Of a stretch of 41,435 nt of DNA, positions 1-8,628 are shown one piece after another. A program made the translations under genes and the position numbers. The DNA comes from an uncultured Pirellulaceae bacterium. GTDB lineage: Bacteria; Planctomycetota; Planctomycetia; Pirellulales; Pirellulaceae. The notes below the pieces were generated by a model. The model did no database searches and was not told the DNA's origin. It worked only from the letters and a program-made list of their open reading frames with translations. The DNA lies in NCBI GenBank assembly GCA_905480235.1, contig CAJQPP010000022.1:1-41435 (forward strand), given 5' to 3'. Position 1 is the stretch's first letter. Each line of letters begins with the position of its first letter.

Positions 1-1611
1 ATCTTTGCCGTGATCTTTGCAGCGTTGGCTTTCGGCATGGGTGTCAAATATGAACCTCCCAAGGTCGGAAAGACAGTACCTGGTTCTCCCGCTTGGCAAA
101 ATCAGTTAGACGGTTCGACCATTTTGGAAATCAGCGGCTATCGAACCGATGACCCCAATGTGTATTTTAATTTTAATCATCTGCGTGAGTTGATCGTTCT
201 CGATAGCTATGACGGTCCCCTCCAGATGGAGTTGCTGCGACCGGACGCTCAGGAACCAGCAGAAGCATCGATTACGGCAGCGCAAAACCTGATCGGTGTG
301 AAGGGCGGTGGGAATCTCAAATCACTGGGCATCATGCCGATGCTCAGCACCACGATTGGCAATCCGGCGACGATCGATGGCCAAGCGGCCAATAGGGCTC
401 AGCCCTCCATCGAACCTGGCGATCGTTTTCTGGAAGTCGACGGCGTAAAGACCGACTCGGGATTCGAAATGACGCGCGTGCTCGCTCAGAATCCGGACCG
501 CGCGGTCGATATAAAAATCGAAAAACCTGACGGCAGTAATGCGACAGTGAAGATGCCTGCTAACGGTATGAAGTCGCTTGGGATGGAAATGGAGTTTGGC
601 ACCATTCGTGCCCTGCGTAAGAATTCCCCGGCGGAAAAAGCTGGTTTGCAGCTCAAAGACCAAATTGTCAAAGTGGACGGGGAACCGGTCGGCGACCCAT
701 TCACATTGCAATTTCGCATGTTGCAAAAGGCTAGAGAGAAACAACCGGTGTCGTTGACGGTCGCCCGGTTCGCGAATGATGGCGAGATGGTCGATATTTC
801 TGTGACGCCGGAACTACCGGAAACTCCCACACTCTGGGACGGGCAGAACGGAATCACAATCGAATCGCTGGGCGTTAATTTGTTGGTGAAAAATATCGTG
901 GCCAAGGCCTCCGGTAATGATGGTGGTTTGCAGGCTGGTGACAAGATTTTATCCGCCCAGTTGCAATTAAATGAGCGGCAATCAGCTTTGCCTTCGCATC
1001 AACCGCTTACCCAACTCTTCGATTTCTCTTCTGCCGAGAACCTGTTCCCGGCATTGCATTTTGCGATGCAAAGTTTGGATACCGGGTCCAAGGCGGTTTT
1101 TAAGGTTGAGCGCGATGGGATGCAGGTATCTTGCGAGGCGGAACTTGGCGAGACAGACGCGTTCTTGGAAACCCGCGGATTTACCCCGAAACTGGAGCAG
1201 GATCGCTATCAAGATGCGACCGTCTGGGCTGCCGTGAAAAACGGGTTTCGCCAAACGGTTGATGACGCTTCCCGAGTGCTCAAGTTCCTCACCAAACTGG
1301 TACGTGGGCAGTTGTCATTCACCAACTTTGGAGGACCGGGCACGATTGCCGTGGTCGCAACCTCGGAAGCGAGTCAGGGCACCAGTCGGCTTTTGCTGTT
1401 CCTCACCTTATTGAGCGCTAACTTGGCGATAATCAATTTCTTACCCATTCCAGTTTTGGACGGGGGCCATATGGTCTTCTTGGCTTACGAGGGAATTTTC
1501 CGTCGCCCTGTCAGTGAGAAATTGCAATTGGGTCTGACCCTTGTCGGGTTCGCGTTCCTGTTGCTGCTAATGGTGACCGTGATCGGTCTGGATATTTGGC
1601 GTTTGACGTAA
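1..1611 (+). CDS. Site-2 (M50) zinc metalloprotease with multiple PDZ domains, 5'-truncated
   Basis: This is an intramembrane protease of the RseP/S2P type, of which only the C-terminal part lies in the window. The frame is open from the first base, so the gene starts upstream; the GTG at 10 sits inside a hydrophobic segment and is unlikely to be the real start. The N-terminal HExxH half of the active site is therefore not visible. About four PDZ-like repeats follow (roughly nt 60-260, 340-560, 590-810 and 850-1150), for example SPAEKAGLQLKDQIVKVDG. The second catalytic element, NFLPIPVLDGGH, with the zinc-binding Asp, lies near nt 1435-1470 between C-terminal membrane segments. Most RseP proteins carry two PDZ domains, so this one is enlarged. 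By family it would cleave membrane-bound anti-sigma factors or signal peptides; the substrate is unknown. The methyltransferase gene starts 19 nt downstream. Confidence 0.9.
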   Translation: MFAVIFAALAFGMGVKYEPPKVGKTVPGSPAWQNQLDGSTILEISGYRTDDPNVYFNFNHLRELIVLDSYDGPLQMELLRPDAQEPAEASITAAQNLIGVKGGGNLKSLGIMPMLSTTIGNPATIDGQAANRAQPSIEPGDRFLEVDGVKTDSGFEMTRVLAQNPDRAVDIKIEKPDGSNATVKMPANGMKSLGMEMEFGTIRALRKNSPAEKAGLQLKDQIVKVDGEPVGDPFTLQFRMLQKAREKQPVSLTVARFANDGEMVDISVTPELPETPTLWDGQNGITIESLGVNLLVKNIVAKASGNDGGLQAGDKILSAQLQLNERQSALPSHQPLTQLFDFSSAENLFPALHFAMQSLDTGSKAVFKVERDGMQVSCEAELGETDAFLETRGFTPKLEQDRYQDATVWAAVKNGFRQTVDDASRVLKFLTKLVRGQLSFTNFGGPGTIAVVATSEASQGTSRLLLFLTLLSANLAIINFLPIPVLDGGHMVFLAYEGIFRRPVSEKLQLGLTLVGFAFLLLLMVTVIGLDIWRLT

Positions 1612-1630
1612 GGCTTCGCCAGAAACAGCC

Positions 1631-2131
1631 ATGGCAAGATTCGAACACCAGCGGCACAAGCTTCCTTCGGAGTTAACCTCGGAAAGGGAGTTGGTGTTGG
1701 TTTGTCCGGCTCTTAAGAGTCGCGTCAATCTCTCCCGGATCATTCGCTTGGCGGGTTGTTTCGGTATCCAACGCGTCATCGCTTGCCGGCCGTTCTCACT
1801 CGATACGGATATCACGCGTGATGCTTTGGAGTGGGTCGAAGTAGAGTCTCGAGGTGCCTTGGTGCCGGTATTGAAACGACTTAAAACTGATGGATATCAG
1901 ATTGTCGGGCTGGAACAAACGACTAATTCCAGTTCCCTTTACGAATTCCAATTTCCCAAGCGTACCGCGTTATTATTGGGTCATGAGAGGTTGGGTATAC
2001 CCGCTGACCAATTAGCGCAAGTTAATTCCGTCATCGAGATCCCGGTCTTCGGCAAACCATTGAGTTTTAATGTGGCAACCGCCTGCACGATGGCGGTTTA
2101 CGAGTATTGCCGGCAAAACCCTGCGGGGTAA
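1631..2131 (+). CDS. SpoU/TrmH-family RNA 2'-O-methyltransferase (stand-alone SPOUT domain)
   Basis: The protein has 166 residues, the size of a bare SPOUT methyltransferase domain without an N-terminal RNA-binding extension (TrmL-like in size). The three SpoU motifs are present in order: motif 1 NLSRIIRLAGCFGI near residue 35, with the conserved Asn and Arg; motif 2 LLLGHERLGIP near residue 117; and motif 3 IPVFGKPLSFNVATA near residue 137, which forms the trefoil-knot SAM site. It should transfer a methyl group from SAM to a ribose 2'-OH in tRNA or rRNA. The target base cannot be read from the sequence. The ATG start has no clear Shine-Dalgarno sequence, but the gene follows the protease gene by 19 nt and is probably co-transcribed. 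Confidence 0.85.
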   Translation: MARFEHQRHKLPSELTSERELVLVCPALKSRVNLSRIIRLAGCFGIQRVIACRPFSLDTDITRDALEWVEVESRGALVPVLKRLKTDGYQIVGLEQTTNSSSLYEFQFPKRTALLLGHERLGIPADQLAQVNSVIEIPVFGKPLSFNVATACTMAVYEYCRQNPAG

Positions 2132-2188
2132 CTGGGCGGGATGAAAACTGGTTTTGCTGGTGGCAGTCGCTTTGGGCCAATGAAAACG

Positions 2189-2197
2189 TGTTACAAT
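2189..2197 (+). promoter_or_regulatory. Candidate extended -10 promoter element for the pseudokinase gene
   Basis: TGTTACAAT matches the extended -10 pattern TGnTATAAT with one mismatch and lies about 75 nt before the GTG start of the downstream gene, in a 140-nt gap. No good -35 element is seen at 16-18 nt upstream. Confidence 0.35.
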
Positions 2198-2271
2198 CTA
2201 CGCAGGGGCGTTTAGTATTTGAGCTACTGGCCGTCATGTAACCAAGGCTGTTTTCCTGTTGGAATCTTGAC

Positions 2272-3990
2272 GTGGAAAATACTCAAGTTGGACCGTTTTT
2301 GGTGATCAAAAAAGTCGGCTCGCACCGTCGGCACAACGTCTATCACGCTCGGCAGGTGAAACAGCAACGGGATGTTGCGCTCAAATTTCTAAGTTGGCCC
2401 AAAGAGATATCAGTTTCGCAAGCGTTGGCGAAAATCAATCATGAGTCAAAAGTCCTCAAGCGATTGAGCCATCCGAATATTTGTAAACTATACGGGGTGG
2501 GTGCCGTTGACGAGAAGGTTTTTTTGGCCATGGAGTTGGTGGAAGGTGAGGCGTTGTATGCCATTCTTAGGCGGTTGGGACGGTTGGCACCTGACGTCGT
2601 CATTGAGTACGGAATCCAATTGGCCGAGGCTTTGGAGCACTTGCACAAAGAAGAGCTTCTTCACAGTTCCTTAAATACCGAAAAGGTAATGGTGACCCCG
2701 GAGTGGCAAATCAAGCTGCTGGGGGTGCGAGTAAACCGACCTCACAGACGCCGCTGGGATGCAGTCACCCGAGCCATGCCTGAAACCGCCGCGTACATGC
2801 CACCCGAACAATTATTGGGTGAGGGATGTACGGGCAAATCAGATCTGTATTCGCTGGGAGTGTTGCTATACGAAATGACCACCGGGAAATTGCCTTTTGA
2901 ACCGAAGACCATCGGTCAGTTAACCCGTGATAAACAGACTAACAAAGTGCGTCCCGTCACTGATCACGTGATGAACTGTCCAGCCGCTTTGAATAAACTG
3001 ATCATGAAAATGGTCCAACCCAATCCCAAGCACCGCCCGTACAGCGCTAAAGCGGTCGCGCTGACGCTAAAACAGGTACGGGATGTTGATCAAAGTAAAC
3101 AGGCAGTAGCTGTTGAGATGACCAAGGGGTTCAGCCCATTGAATGCGGGAAAGGACAAAACCGAAGCCCGCAAATTATTGGGCCAAAAAATAGCTGGCCA
3201 AAAAAAAACCAAAGGTCCGCTTTCGCAAAGTCTTCCTTTTCTGGTGGCCGGATTGGTCTTGGTTATCTTTGTCATCAGCCTAATTACTTTTTGGCCGTTC
3301 TCGGCGAAACGTGTTGATTTGATGACACAGGCCAACTCGCTGATGGAATCCAGCAAGCCACAGGATTGGCAGGATGCGCGAAAGCTCTACCAACGTGTCA
3401 TGGATTCCTCAGACGAGATGCTGGCCGAGGAGGCGCAGCAAAAATATTACCTTTCGCGGCGGAAGTCCATGCTCTATCGCCTCGATCGGGCCGTCTCGGG
3501 ATTGGAGAAGTCGGAGGTCCGTGAATTTAGTCGTGGTTACCTTTTGCAAAAGCAAAGACAGCCTGAGGAAGCTTTGGCATTTTTTCAACACTTTGTTGAT
3601 AACTACGACCGAGAAAATCGCCTCGTTTATGTCTACGATGAGGCAAAGCAGCGACTTGATCAATTGTTGATCGATCAACAGCAGTGCATTAGCAAGTTGC
3701 CGGAAATACAAAAAAGACTCGCGGAAGCCGATGCGTTGGCTGGGGAAATGCAAACGCGCGCTGCGGCACGCGAGATTTGGGGTTCCATCATTGACCTGTA
3801 TGGGGAGAACGACTTTTTGCAGTTGCAAGTACAACGCGCAGAAGCGGGGTTGTCGACATTTATGCTACAAAAATCAGAAGCGAACGCGTCCGAAAGCTTG
3901 TCGACCGAAGAAATCATACCGCCCATTGAGGTGTCTCCACCCACCGGCGAAAACGATGCCACGGCAGAACCCAAGGGTGAGCCTGGGTGA
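2272..3990 (+). CDS. Membrane-anchored Ser/Thr kinase-like protein with degenerate active site (pseudokinase)
   Basis: Residues 5-270 have a bacterial Hanks-type kinase fold. The VAIK lysine is kept (DVALKF), as are the alpha-C glutamate (NHESKVLKRLSHPNI), the APE-like MPPEQ and the DxYSLGVLLYEMTTG helix. The catalytic parts are lost. The glycine loop reads VGSHRRHNVY. The HRDLKxxN loop reads HSSLNTEKV (H131, S132, S133), so the catalytic Asp is Ser. The DFG motif reads GVR (151-153). A membrane segment at about 322-345 separates the cytoplasmic kinase fold from an extracytoplasmic C-terminal region of about 220 residues. That region is helical and TPR-like (QRQPEEALAFFQHFVDNYD) and ends in an acidic, proline-rich tail. 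It is probably a scaffold or sensor, not an active kinase. The GTG start matches the beginning of the kinase fold. The gene converges on hemW with 13 nt between stops. Confidence 0.85.
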   Translation: MENTQVGPFLVIKKVGSHRRHNVYHARQVKQQRDVALKFLSWPKEISVSQALAKINHESKVLKRLSHPNICKLYGVGAVDEKVFLAMELVEGEALYAILRRLGRLAPDVVIEYGIQLAEALEHLHKEELLHSSLNTEKVMVTPEWQIKLLGVRVNRPHRRRWDAVTRAMPETAAYMPPEQLLGEGCTGKSDLYSLGVLLYEMTTGKLPFEPKTIGQLTRDKQTNKVRPVTDHVMNCPAALNKLIMKMVQPNPKHRPYSAKAVALTLKQVRDVDQSKQAVAVEMTKGFSPLNAGKDKTEARKLLGQKIAGQKKTKGPLSQSLPFLVAGLVLVIFVISLITFWPFSAKRVDLMTQANSLMESSKPQDWQDARKLYQRVMDSSDEMLAEEAQQKYYLSRRKSMLYRLDRAVSGLEKSEVREFSRGYLLQKQRQPEEALAFFQHFVDNYDRENRLVYVYDEAKQRLDQLLIDQQQCISKLPEIQKRLAEADALAGEMQTRAAAREIWGSIIDLYGENDFLQLQVQRAEAGLSTFMLQKSEANASESLSTEEIIPPIEVSPPTGENDATAEPKGEPG

Positions 3991-4003
3991 GTGCTGGTTC
4001 GGG

Positions 4004-5185
4004 TCAATTATGATTCGGATCGCTTGGGGAAGATGCCTCCGGGCCGGGTGGTTCCAGCATCGAAATGTGGGAACAAATCGTATCAGCGAATAAGATACCA
4101 CGCGATGTGAGCCTCAAACGATCGCTTTCCAGAGTGACTAAATTTGCTTCGGTCCAATCATCAAGGCATTCCGTGGGCACCAAATTATTGAGTTGGTATC
4201 CCGTCTGTTGCTCAAATTGACGGAGGTCGATGCCCTCGATCAAACGCAGGCCAAAAACAATTTGGTCAATTGCCATCTCGCGACGGCTGAGTACCCGGGA
4301 CTCTTCGATCGCCGAATGCCCGTTTAATACCTTTGTTAAGTAACGTTTTACGGCTCGGTGGTTTGTGTATCGCACCCCGTCCATGAAACCGGAGGCTCCT
4401 GGGCCAAATGCCAAGTAGGGGCTTCCGCTCCAATAGACCTGATTGTGGCGGCTCCGCTGACCCGATTTCGCAAAACTGGAGACCTCGTAATGGGCATACT
4501 CATGATCTCTTAAACGTTCGATAGCCATTTCGTAATACGCAACACAATGGTCATCGGTTGGGGCGTGGATTTGATTGCGTTGTTTGCGGTTCCAGAAAAT
4601 GGTGCCTTTTTCAAAAGTTAACTCATAGGTCGAGATGTGGGTGGCTCCAGTCCCGATCCCATATGACAGATCCTTTTCCCAAATGGAAAGGCTGTCATGA
4701 GGGGCAGCGAAAATCAAATCAATCGAGAATCGATCGACAATTTTTTTGACAGAATCGATTGCCAGTTCTATTTGTGGCAGATCGTGATCGCGGTCCAATG
4801 AACGTAGCTTGGGTTGAGAGAACGATTGGATTCCCAAACTGACTCGATTAATATCCGAATCGCGAATAACCGATTCGATCTCGCCGGGGAGATCATCCGG
4901 GTTGGCTTCCATCGTGAATTCACCATCAGCTACCAAACGAAATCGGTTGCCCAGTAAACTCAGCAGGTGTTGCAAGTCTTGCGGTGGTAAACGACTGGGT
5001 GTTCCACCACCAAGATAAATCGTATCCACCTCGATGGGTGTCTTGATTTTATCGAGTTCAATTTCGATCGCCTTGAGGTAATCAGCGATTAAGTAATCAC
5101 GTCCGGCGACAAGCGTAAAGTTGCAGTAGCCGCAACGATGGCGACAAAATGGAACGTGGACGTAGACTGACCGAGGCGTTTCCAC
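4004..5185 (-). CDS. hemW: HemW-type radical SAM protein (heme chaperone family, formerly annotated as oxygen-independent coproporphyrinogen oxidase-like)
   Basis: At 393 residues it is close to the usual 375-400 of HemW. The radical SAM cluster motif FCRHRCGYCNF gives C14, C18 and C21. It is followed by the glycine motif YLGGGTPS near residue 59 and the SAM-domain signature SLGIQSF. The HemW-specific block HNQVYW...AFGPGASGF is present, and a C-terminal HemW domain with FGLRLIEGIDL follows. HemW binds heme and delivers it to respiratory enzymes; HemN-type oxidase activity is not expected, because these proteins carry CxxxCxxC without the extra cysteine of HemN. The start is GTG, with AGAGAG about 8 nt upstream. 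The gene lies 20 nt downstream of the RNase Z gene, probably in one transcript. Confidence 0.9.
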   Translation of the reverse strand: METPRSVYVHVPFCRHRCGYCNFTLVAGRDYLIADYLKAIEIELDKIKTPIEVDTIYLGGGTPSRLPPQDLQHLLSLLGNRFRLVADGEFTMEANPDDLPGEIESVIRDSDINRVSLGIQSFSQPKLRSLDRDHDLPQIELAIDSVKKIVDRFSIDLIFAAPHDSLSIWEKDLSYGIGTGATHISTYELTFEKGTIFWNRKQRNQIHAPTDDHCVAYYEMAIERLRDHEYAHYEVSSFAKSGQRSRHNQVYWSGSPYLAFGPGASGFMDGVRYTNHRAVKRYLTKVLNGHSAIEESRVLSRREMAIDQIVFGLRLIEGIDLRQFEQQTGYQLNNLVPTECLDDWTEANLVTLESDRLRLTSRGILFADTICSHISMLEPPGPEASSPSDPNHN

Positions 5186-5205
5186 GAGTAGGCTCTCTTA
5201 ATCGG

Positions 5206-6045
5206 TTACAACCAAAGCTTCATCCGTCCACCCAATAGATCGGGTAAACGATTGCGGACATGGTATTCGGCTTGTTTGCGATTGTAACGGGTACTGAAAT
5301 GACCGCAGATGATCAGTTCATTCTCAAAACGGTCAGCGCGTTTCACGTAATCGTCAACATGCATGTGACCATTCTTATGAATCAATTCGGGGCGATGGCC
5401 AGGTGCCGCAAAAGTCATTTCGCTAATGAGTATTTTTGCCTTGTAAACGTTGGGGTTGTCATCCAGTCCGCGAGGCGAAGTGTCTCCCATATATGCCAGA
5501 AGAGGCACCCGAATTTCCCGGGTGATTTCTTTTCCCTGAGCCTTTAATTCGCGAATTTGATCGCCGGATAGATCTTTGAACTCCTCTTTGAGCTTGTTCC
5601 TGCGTTCCCAAATTAAATAACAGACGCTGGGGATCGTATGGACGGTTCGACCCACCTCGAGTACCAATTCTCTGGAAAGTTCGATTTCATCACCGGGTTG
5701 CACACCGATGAAGCGGCATGGTAGACGGCCTCGATCGAGTCGCGAAAAACCATTCAGCATCTTGTCGACCTGCTCGATGGAATTTTCTGGTAGGTAGATT
5801 TCCGGCGGTTCCATTTTCATCATGCGGCGTCGAGCCAGATAAACGGGCAGGGCCGCAATGTGATCGAGGTGGGTGTGTGAAATCATCCACCGCGGCGTCC
5901 CCATGAAATCCCAAGGCTGTCCACCAAGGTCAAATCCCAGTTTTAATTCCGGGATCCGCCAATAGGTTTGCACCGCAGCGCGCGAGTACCCCTCAATGGT
6001 GTATCCACCATGTTCATGTTTTCGGACTGGTGCGTTTTCGATCAT
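5206..6045 (-). CDS. Ribonuclease Z-like metallo-beta-lactamase-fold protein
   Basis: This 279-residue protein belongs to the metallo-beta-lactamase fold and resembles tRNase Z. The zinc motif SHTHLDH gives H57, H59, D61 and H62. Further ligands are H136 (RTVHTIPS), D188 (YMGDTSP) and H249 in GHFSTRY, the typical last His block of RNase Z. The HKNGHMHVDDYV stretch near residue 225 corresponds to the region carrying the proton-donor His. By family it removes the 3' trailer of tRNA precursors. It is slightly shorter than RNase Z from Bacillus (about 305), and an obvious flexible arm is not evident, so another MBL nuclease role is possible. It is the first gene of the operon with hemW and is divergent from the sulfatase gene. 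Confidence 0.8.
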   Translation of the reverse strand: MIENAPVRKHEHGGYTIEGYSRAAVQTYWRIPELKLGFDLGGQPWDFMGTPRWMISHTHLDHIAALPVYLARRRMMKMEPPEIYLPENSIEQVDKMLNGFSRLDRGRLPCRFIGVQPGDEIELSRELVLEVGRTVHTIPSVCYLIWERRNKLKEEFKDLSGDQIRELKAQGKEITREIRVPLLAYMGDTSPRGLDDNPNVYKAKILISEMTFAAPGHRPELIHKNGHMHVDDYVKRADRFENELIICGHFSTRYNRKQAEYHVRNRLPDLLGGRMKLWL

Positions 6046-6226
6046 GGCTCACTTATCAGTACTAATATGGTGAGTTTAGCGGTTTCACTGTTTTGCTGAC
6101 AGCGGTATCCGAACGCTGGATTGAGTTGGCTATGCCAGTGTAGAATTAGAGCAGGCACATTGCCCCGGAATTTTATAAATCATGGGCCTACCTTACGGCC
6201 CGTCAGTATTTTCGTGAGACCAAACA

Positions 6227-7687
6227 ATGCACTGGAATTTTTTGAGAAACGTTTCTGTCTTTACCATGCTCACTTGCTTATTAAGTGTGCAGGCCACTTT
6301 TGCCAACGATGGCTTAGGCGCCCGCGAACCCAATATTGTGCTGATCGTAGCCGATGATTTGGGTTGGGGAGAGTTGGGTTGCTATGGTCAAAATCAGATC
6401 CAGACGCCAAATATCGATAAGATTGCGGCCAATGGAATCAAGTTCATGGATTTCTATTCGGCACAGACCGTCTGCGCTCCGAGTCGTTGCAGCTTATTGA
6501 GCGGGCTGCACCAAGGGCACGCCTTCATTCGCGATAATGGGAACCCGAGAGATCGAGGGAAACCGCGTCCCAAGGATATGTATTTTCCCGGGCAACATCC
6601 TATTCCCGATGAGACCCTTTTGGTTTCCGAGTTATTGCAATCCAATGGTTATGCCACGGCAGCCATCGGTAAGTGGGGTTTGGGCGATTTTGGCTCGACC
6701 GGCGATCCCATCAAACAGGGATTCGATCTCTTTTATGGGTTCAATTGCCAGGTGCATGCTCACAATCATTATCCGAGATTTCTGTGGCGGAATGATCAGA
6801 AAGAGATGCTTCCAGGCAACGACCGAACCCTGCATGGAAAGACCTATTCGCAGGATCGTTTCCGTGACGTCGCTTTAGAATTTATCGACGAAAACAAGGA
6901 CAAGCCATTCTTTCTTTACCTGCCCTTCGCGATCCCCCATCTGAGTATTCAAGTCCCGGATGAGTCGTTGGAGTTATATCGAGGTGATATTGTCGAAGAG
7001 GATTACAAGCACCGTGGATATTTGCCTTATCCCGAACCTCGAGCTGGATACGCCGCCATGATCAGTCACATGGATCGAGATATTGGCGCGATAATGGACC
7101 GCCTTGAACGCTACGGTTTGACGGACGATACCTTGGTGATCTTTACTTCCGATAACGGACCTACTTACGACCGTTTGGGTGGCAGCGATTCCATTTACTT
7201 TGAATCTGCCGGTCCTTTCACAGGTAGAAAAGGTCAATTGACGGAGGGGGGCATTCGCGTTCCCCTAGTGGCCCAATGGCCAGGGAAAATCCAGCCAGGA
7301 CAAACCACCGAGCATGTTAGCGCTTTTTGGGATATCTTCCCCACGCTCTGCGATGCCGCAGGCGTTAGCTTTCCCAGTTCCATCGATGGCATCAGTTTTT
7401 TACCTTGCATGACTGGCGGAAAGCAAAAGGAACACGAGTTTCTGTATTGGGAATTTCCCGGATACAGCGGCCAACAAGCGGTACGCATGGGCAAATGGAA
7501 GGCGCTTCGCAGGGGCTTGCGGAAAGCACCAGAAACGCCCTTCCAATTATTTGATCTCACGCAAGATCCAGCTGAAGCAACCGACGTGGCAAGTGAGTAT
7601 CCTGAGATCATCAAACAGGTGGAAACCATCTGCGCGGCGGAGCATGTGAATTCCGAGTTGTTCCCTTTTCCGGCGATCGACCATTGA
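6227..7687 (+). CDS. Secreted type I (formylglycine) sulfatase
   Basis: This is an exported sulfatase of 486 residues. A signal peptide covers about residues 1-26 and ends at ATFA. The metal-binding VADDLGWGE (D43, D44) is followed by the maturation motif CAPSR, with C83 predicted to become formylglycine and R87 conserved. The lysine-containing IGKWGLGD block follows, and then FTSDNGPT, with the later Asp/Asn metal ligands, near residue 307. By family it hydrolyses sulfate esters, probably on algal or animal polysaccharides, as in other planctomycetes. The substrate class cannot be decided here. No formylglycine-generating enzyme or anSME is encoded in this window. The gene is monocistronic and ends 37 nt before a strong terminator. 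Confidence 0.92.
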   Translation: MHWNFLRNVSVFTMLTCLLSVQATFANDGLGAREPNIVLIVADDLGWGELGCYGQNQIQTPNIDKIAANGIKFMDFYSAQTVCAPSRCSLLSGLHQGHAFIRDNGNPRDRGKPRPKDMYFPGQHPIPDETLLVSELLQSNGYATAAIGKWGLGDFGSTGDPIKQGFDLFYGFNCQVHAHNHYPRFLWRNDQKEMLPGNDRTLHGKTYSQDRFRDVALEFIDENKDKPFFLYLPFAIPHLSIQVPDESLELYRGDIVEEDYKHRGYLPYPEPRAGYAAMISHMDRDIGAIMDRLERYGLTDDTLVIFTSDNGPTYDRLGGSDSIYFESAGPFTGRKGQLTEGGIRVPLVAQWPGKIQPGQTTEHVSAFWDIFPTLCDAAGVSFPSSIDGISFLPCMTGGKQKEHEFLYWEFPGYSGQQAVRMGKWKALRRGLRKAPETPFQLFDLTQDPAEATDVASEYPEIIKQVETICAAEHVNSELFPFPAIDH

Positions 7688-7724
7688 TGGTTGCTAGAGC
7701 AGGATTCGATCCATGCTTTCATGG

Positions 7725-7753
7725 CCCACAGAGAATCGTCTCTGTGGGTTTTT
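7725..7753 (+). terminator. Rho-independent terminator of the sulfatase gene
   Basis: A perfect 10-bp stem (CCCACAGAGA / TCTCTGTGGG) with a four-base ATCG loop is followed directly by five T residues. It lies 37 nt after the sulfatase stop codon. Confidence 0.92.
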
Positions 7754-7794
7754 AATGCCGGTCACGTTCACTAAAGGGTTCGATTGAGCGATTT

Positions 7795-8604
7795 TTACGA
7801 GACGGTGAGCTTGTTTTGGGCCAGCAGCAGGAGCTTTAAGGCCCGTGCAATACAGGTCTCGGCTTCTTCTACATAGCCGTCTGCCGACGCCGACCACGCT
7901 CGATTGATCGCTCTCTCGCCGGCTGCAAATTCCGTCATGACCTCAGCAAAAACCGGCAGCCCAAATTCGACAGTAATGCTGTCACGTCCATCGGCAAAAT
8001 CACGCAAATCGTCGTGCAGTTCGTCTTCGATGTAATGCACGATTTGTCGCGGCTTGTAATCTTTGATTTCCTGAGACAGTTTTTCAGTTTTCGCTATCAG
8101 ATTGGACAGGCTGGTCGTCAGTTGTTGGAGATCAGCTTCCGTTTTCGCATCTTGGCCGACCGTGACCTGTTTGCTCTTTCTGATCAAGACAATGCCGACA
8201 ATGCTAATGGCGGCGGACGCCAAATACCAAAACCAATTGACCGTCGCCCATTGGCTTTTTACAGGAACATCAAACGTGCTCTCTTGACCCTCGCGTTTGA
8301 TGACGATTTTTGCGGGAGACGAACTCTCAAATCCACCCAGTAATTTACTGAATACGGCCGCAGCTTCGATCGGATTTTGGTCAAAAGAAACCAGTGTGTC
8401 GTCAACGCGGATGCCACTTTCGTACGCGCTGGAATCCTTGAGGACACTATTGAAATAGACCCGCGGTTTTTCTTGATCGTTTTGAGTCTCCGAATTGGCG
8501 ACGGTCACTCCCAGTCGGGCATAATCACCGGTGGCAAAAACGGTGGCTAGAGCTCCCGAAAGGAAACCGAGCCATAAAAATGCTTGTCCGATTATCGAAT
8601 TCAT
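7795..8604 (-). CDS. Small inner-membrane protein with one PDZ-like domain and cytoplasmic coiled coil
   Basis: This 269-residue protein has a visible architecture but no recognised family name. A membrane segment or uncleaved signal covers residues 5-24. A PDZ-like domain covers about 30-115 (LGVTVA ... VLKDSSAYESGIRVDDTLVSFD). A second membrane segment covers 123-142 (WYLASAAISIVGIVLI). A cytoplasmic helical region follows, including a coiled coil at about 155-185. The PDZ domain would be in the periplasm. It starts 24 nt after the stop of the OPT transporter gene, so the two are probably co-transcribed and the protein may assist or regulate that transporter; this is an inference from position only. 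Confidence 0.75.
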   Translation of the reverse strand: MNSIIGQAFLWLGFLSGALATVFATGDYARLGVTVANSETQNDQEKPRVYFNSVLKDSSAYESGIRVDDTLVSFDQNPIEAAAVFSKLLGGFESSSPAKIVIKREGQESTFDVPVKSQWATVNWFWYLASAAISIVGIVLIRKSKQVTVGQDAKTEADLQQLTTSLSNLIAKTEKLSQEIKDYKPRQIVHYIEDELHDDLRDFADGRDSITVEFGLPVFAEVMTEFAAGERAINRAWSASADGYVEEAETCIARALKLLLLAQNKLTVS

Positions 8605-8628
8605 TGTCAGCTTTCGCGTGCGGGAGTT

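Noticed and set aside
2272-3990. Annotation as an active Ser/Thr protein kinase
   Set aside because: The catalytic Asp of HRD and the DFG Asp are both replaced, so activity cannot be assumed.
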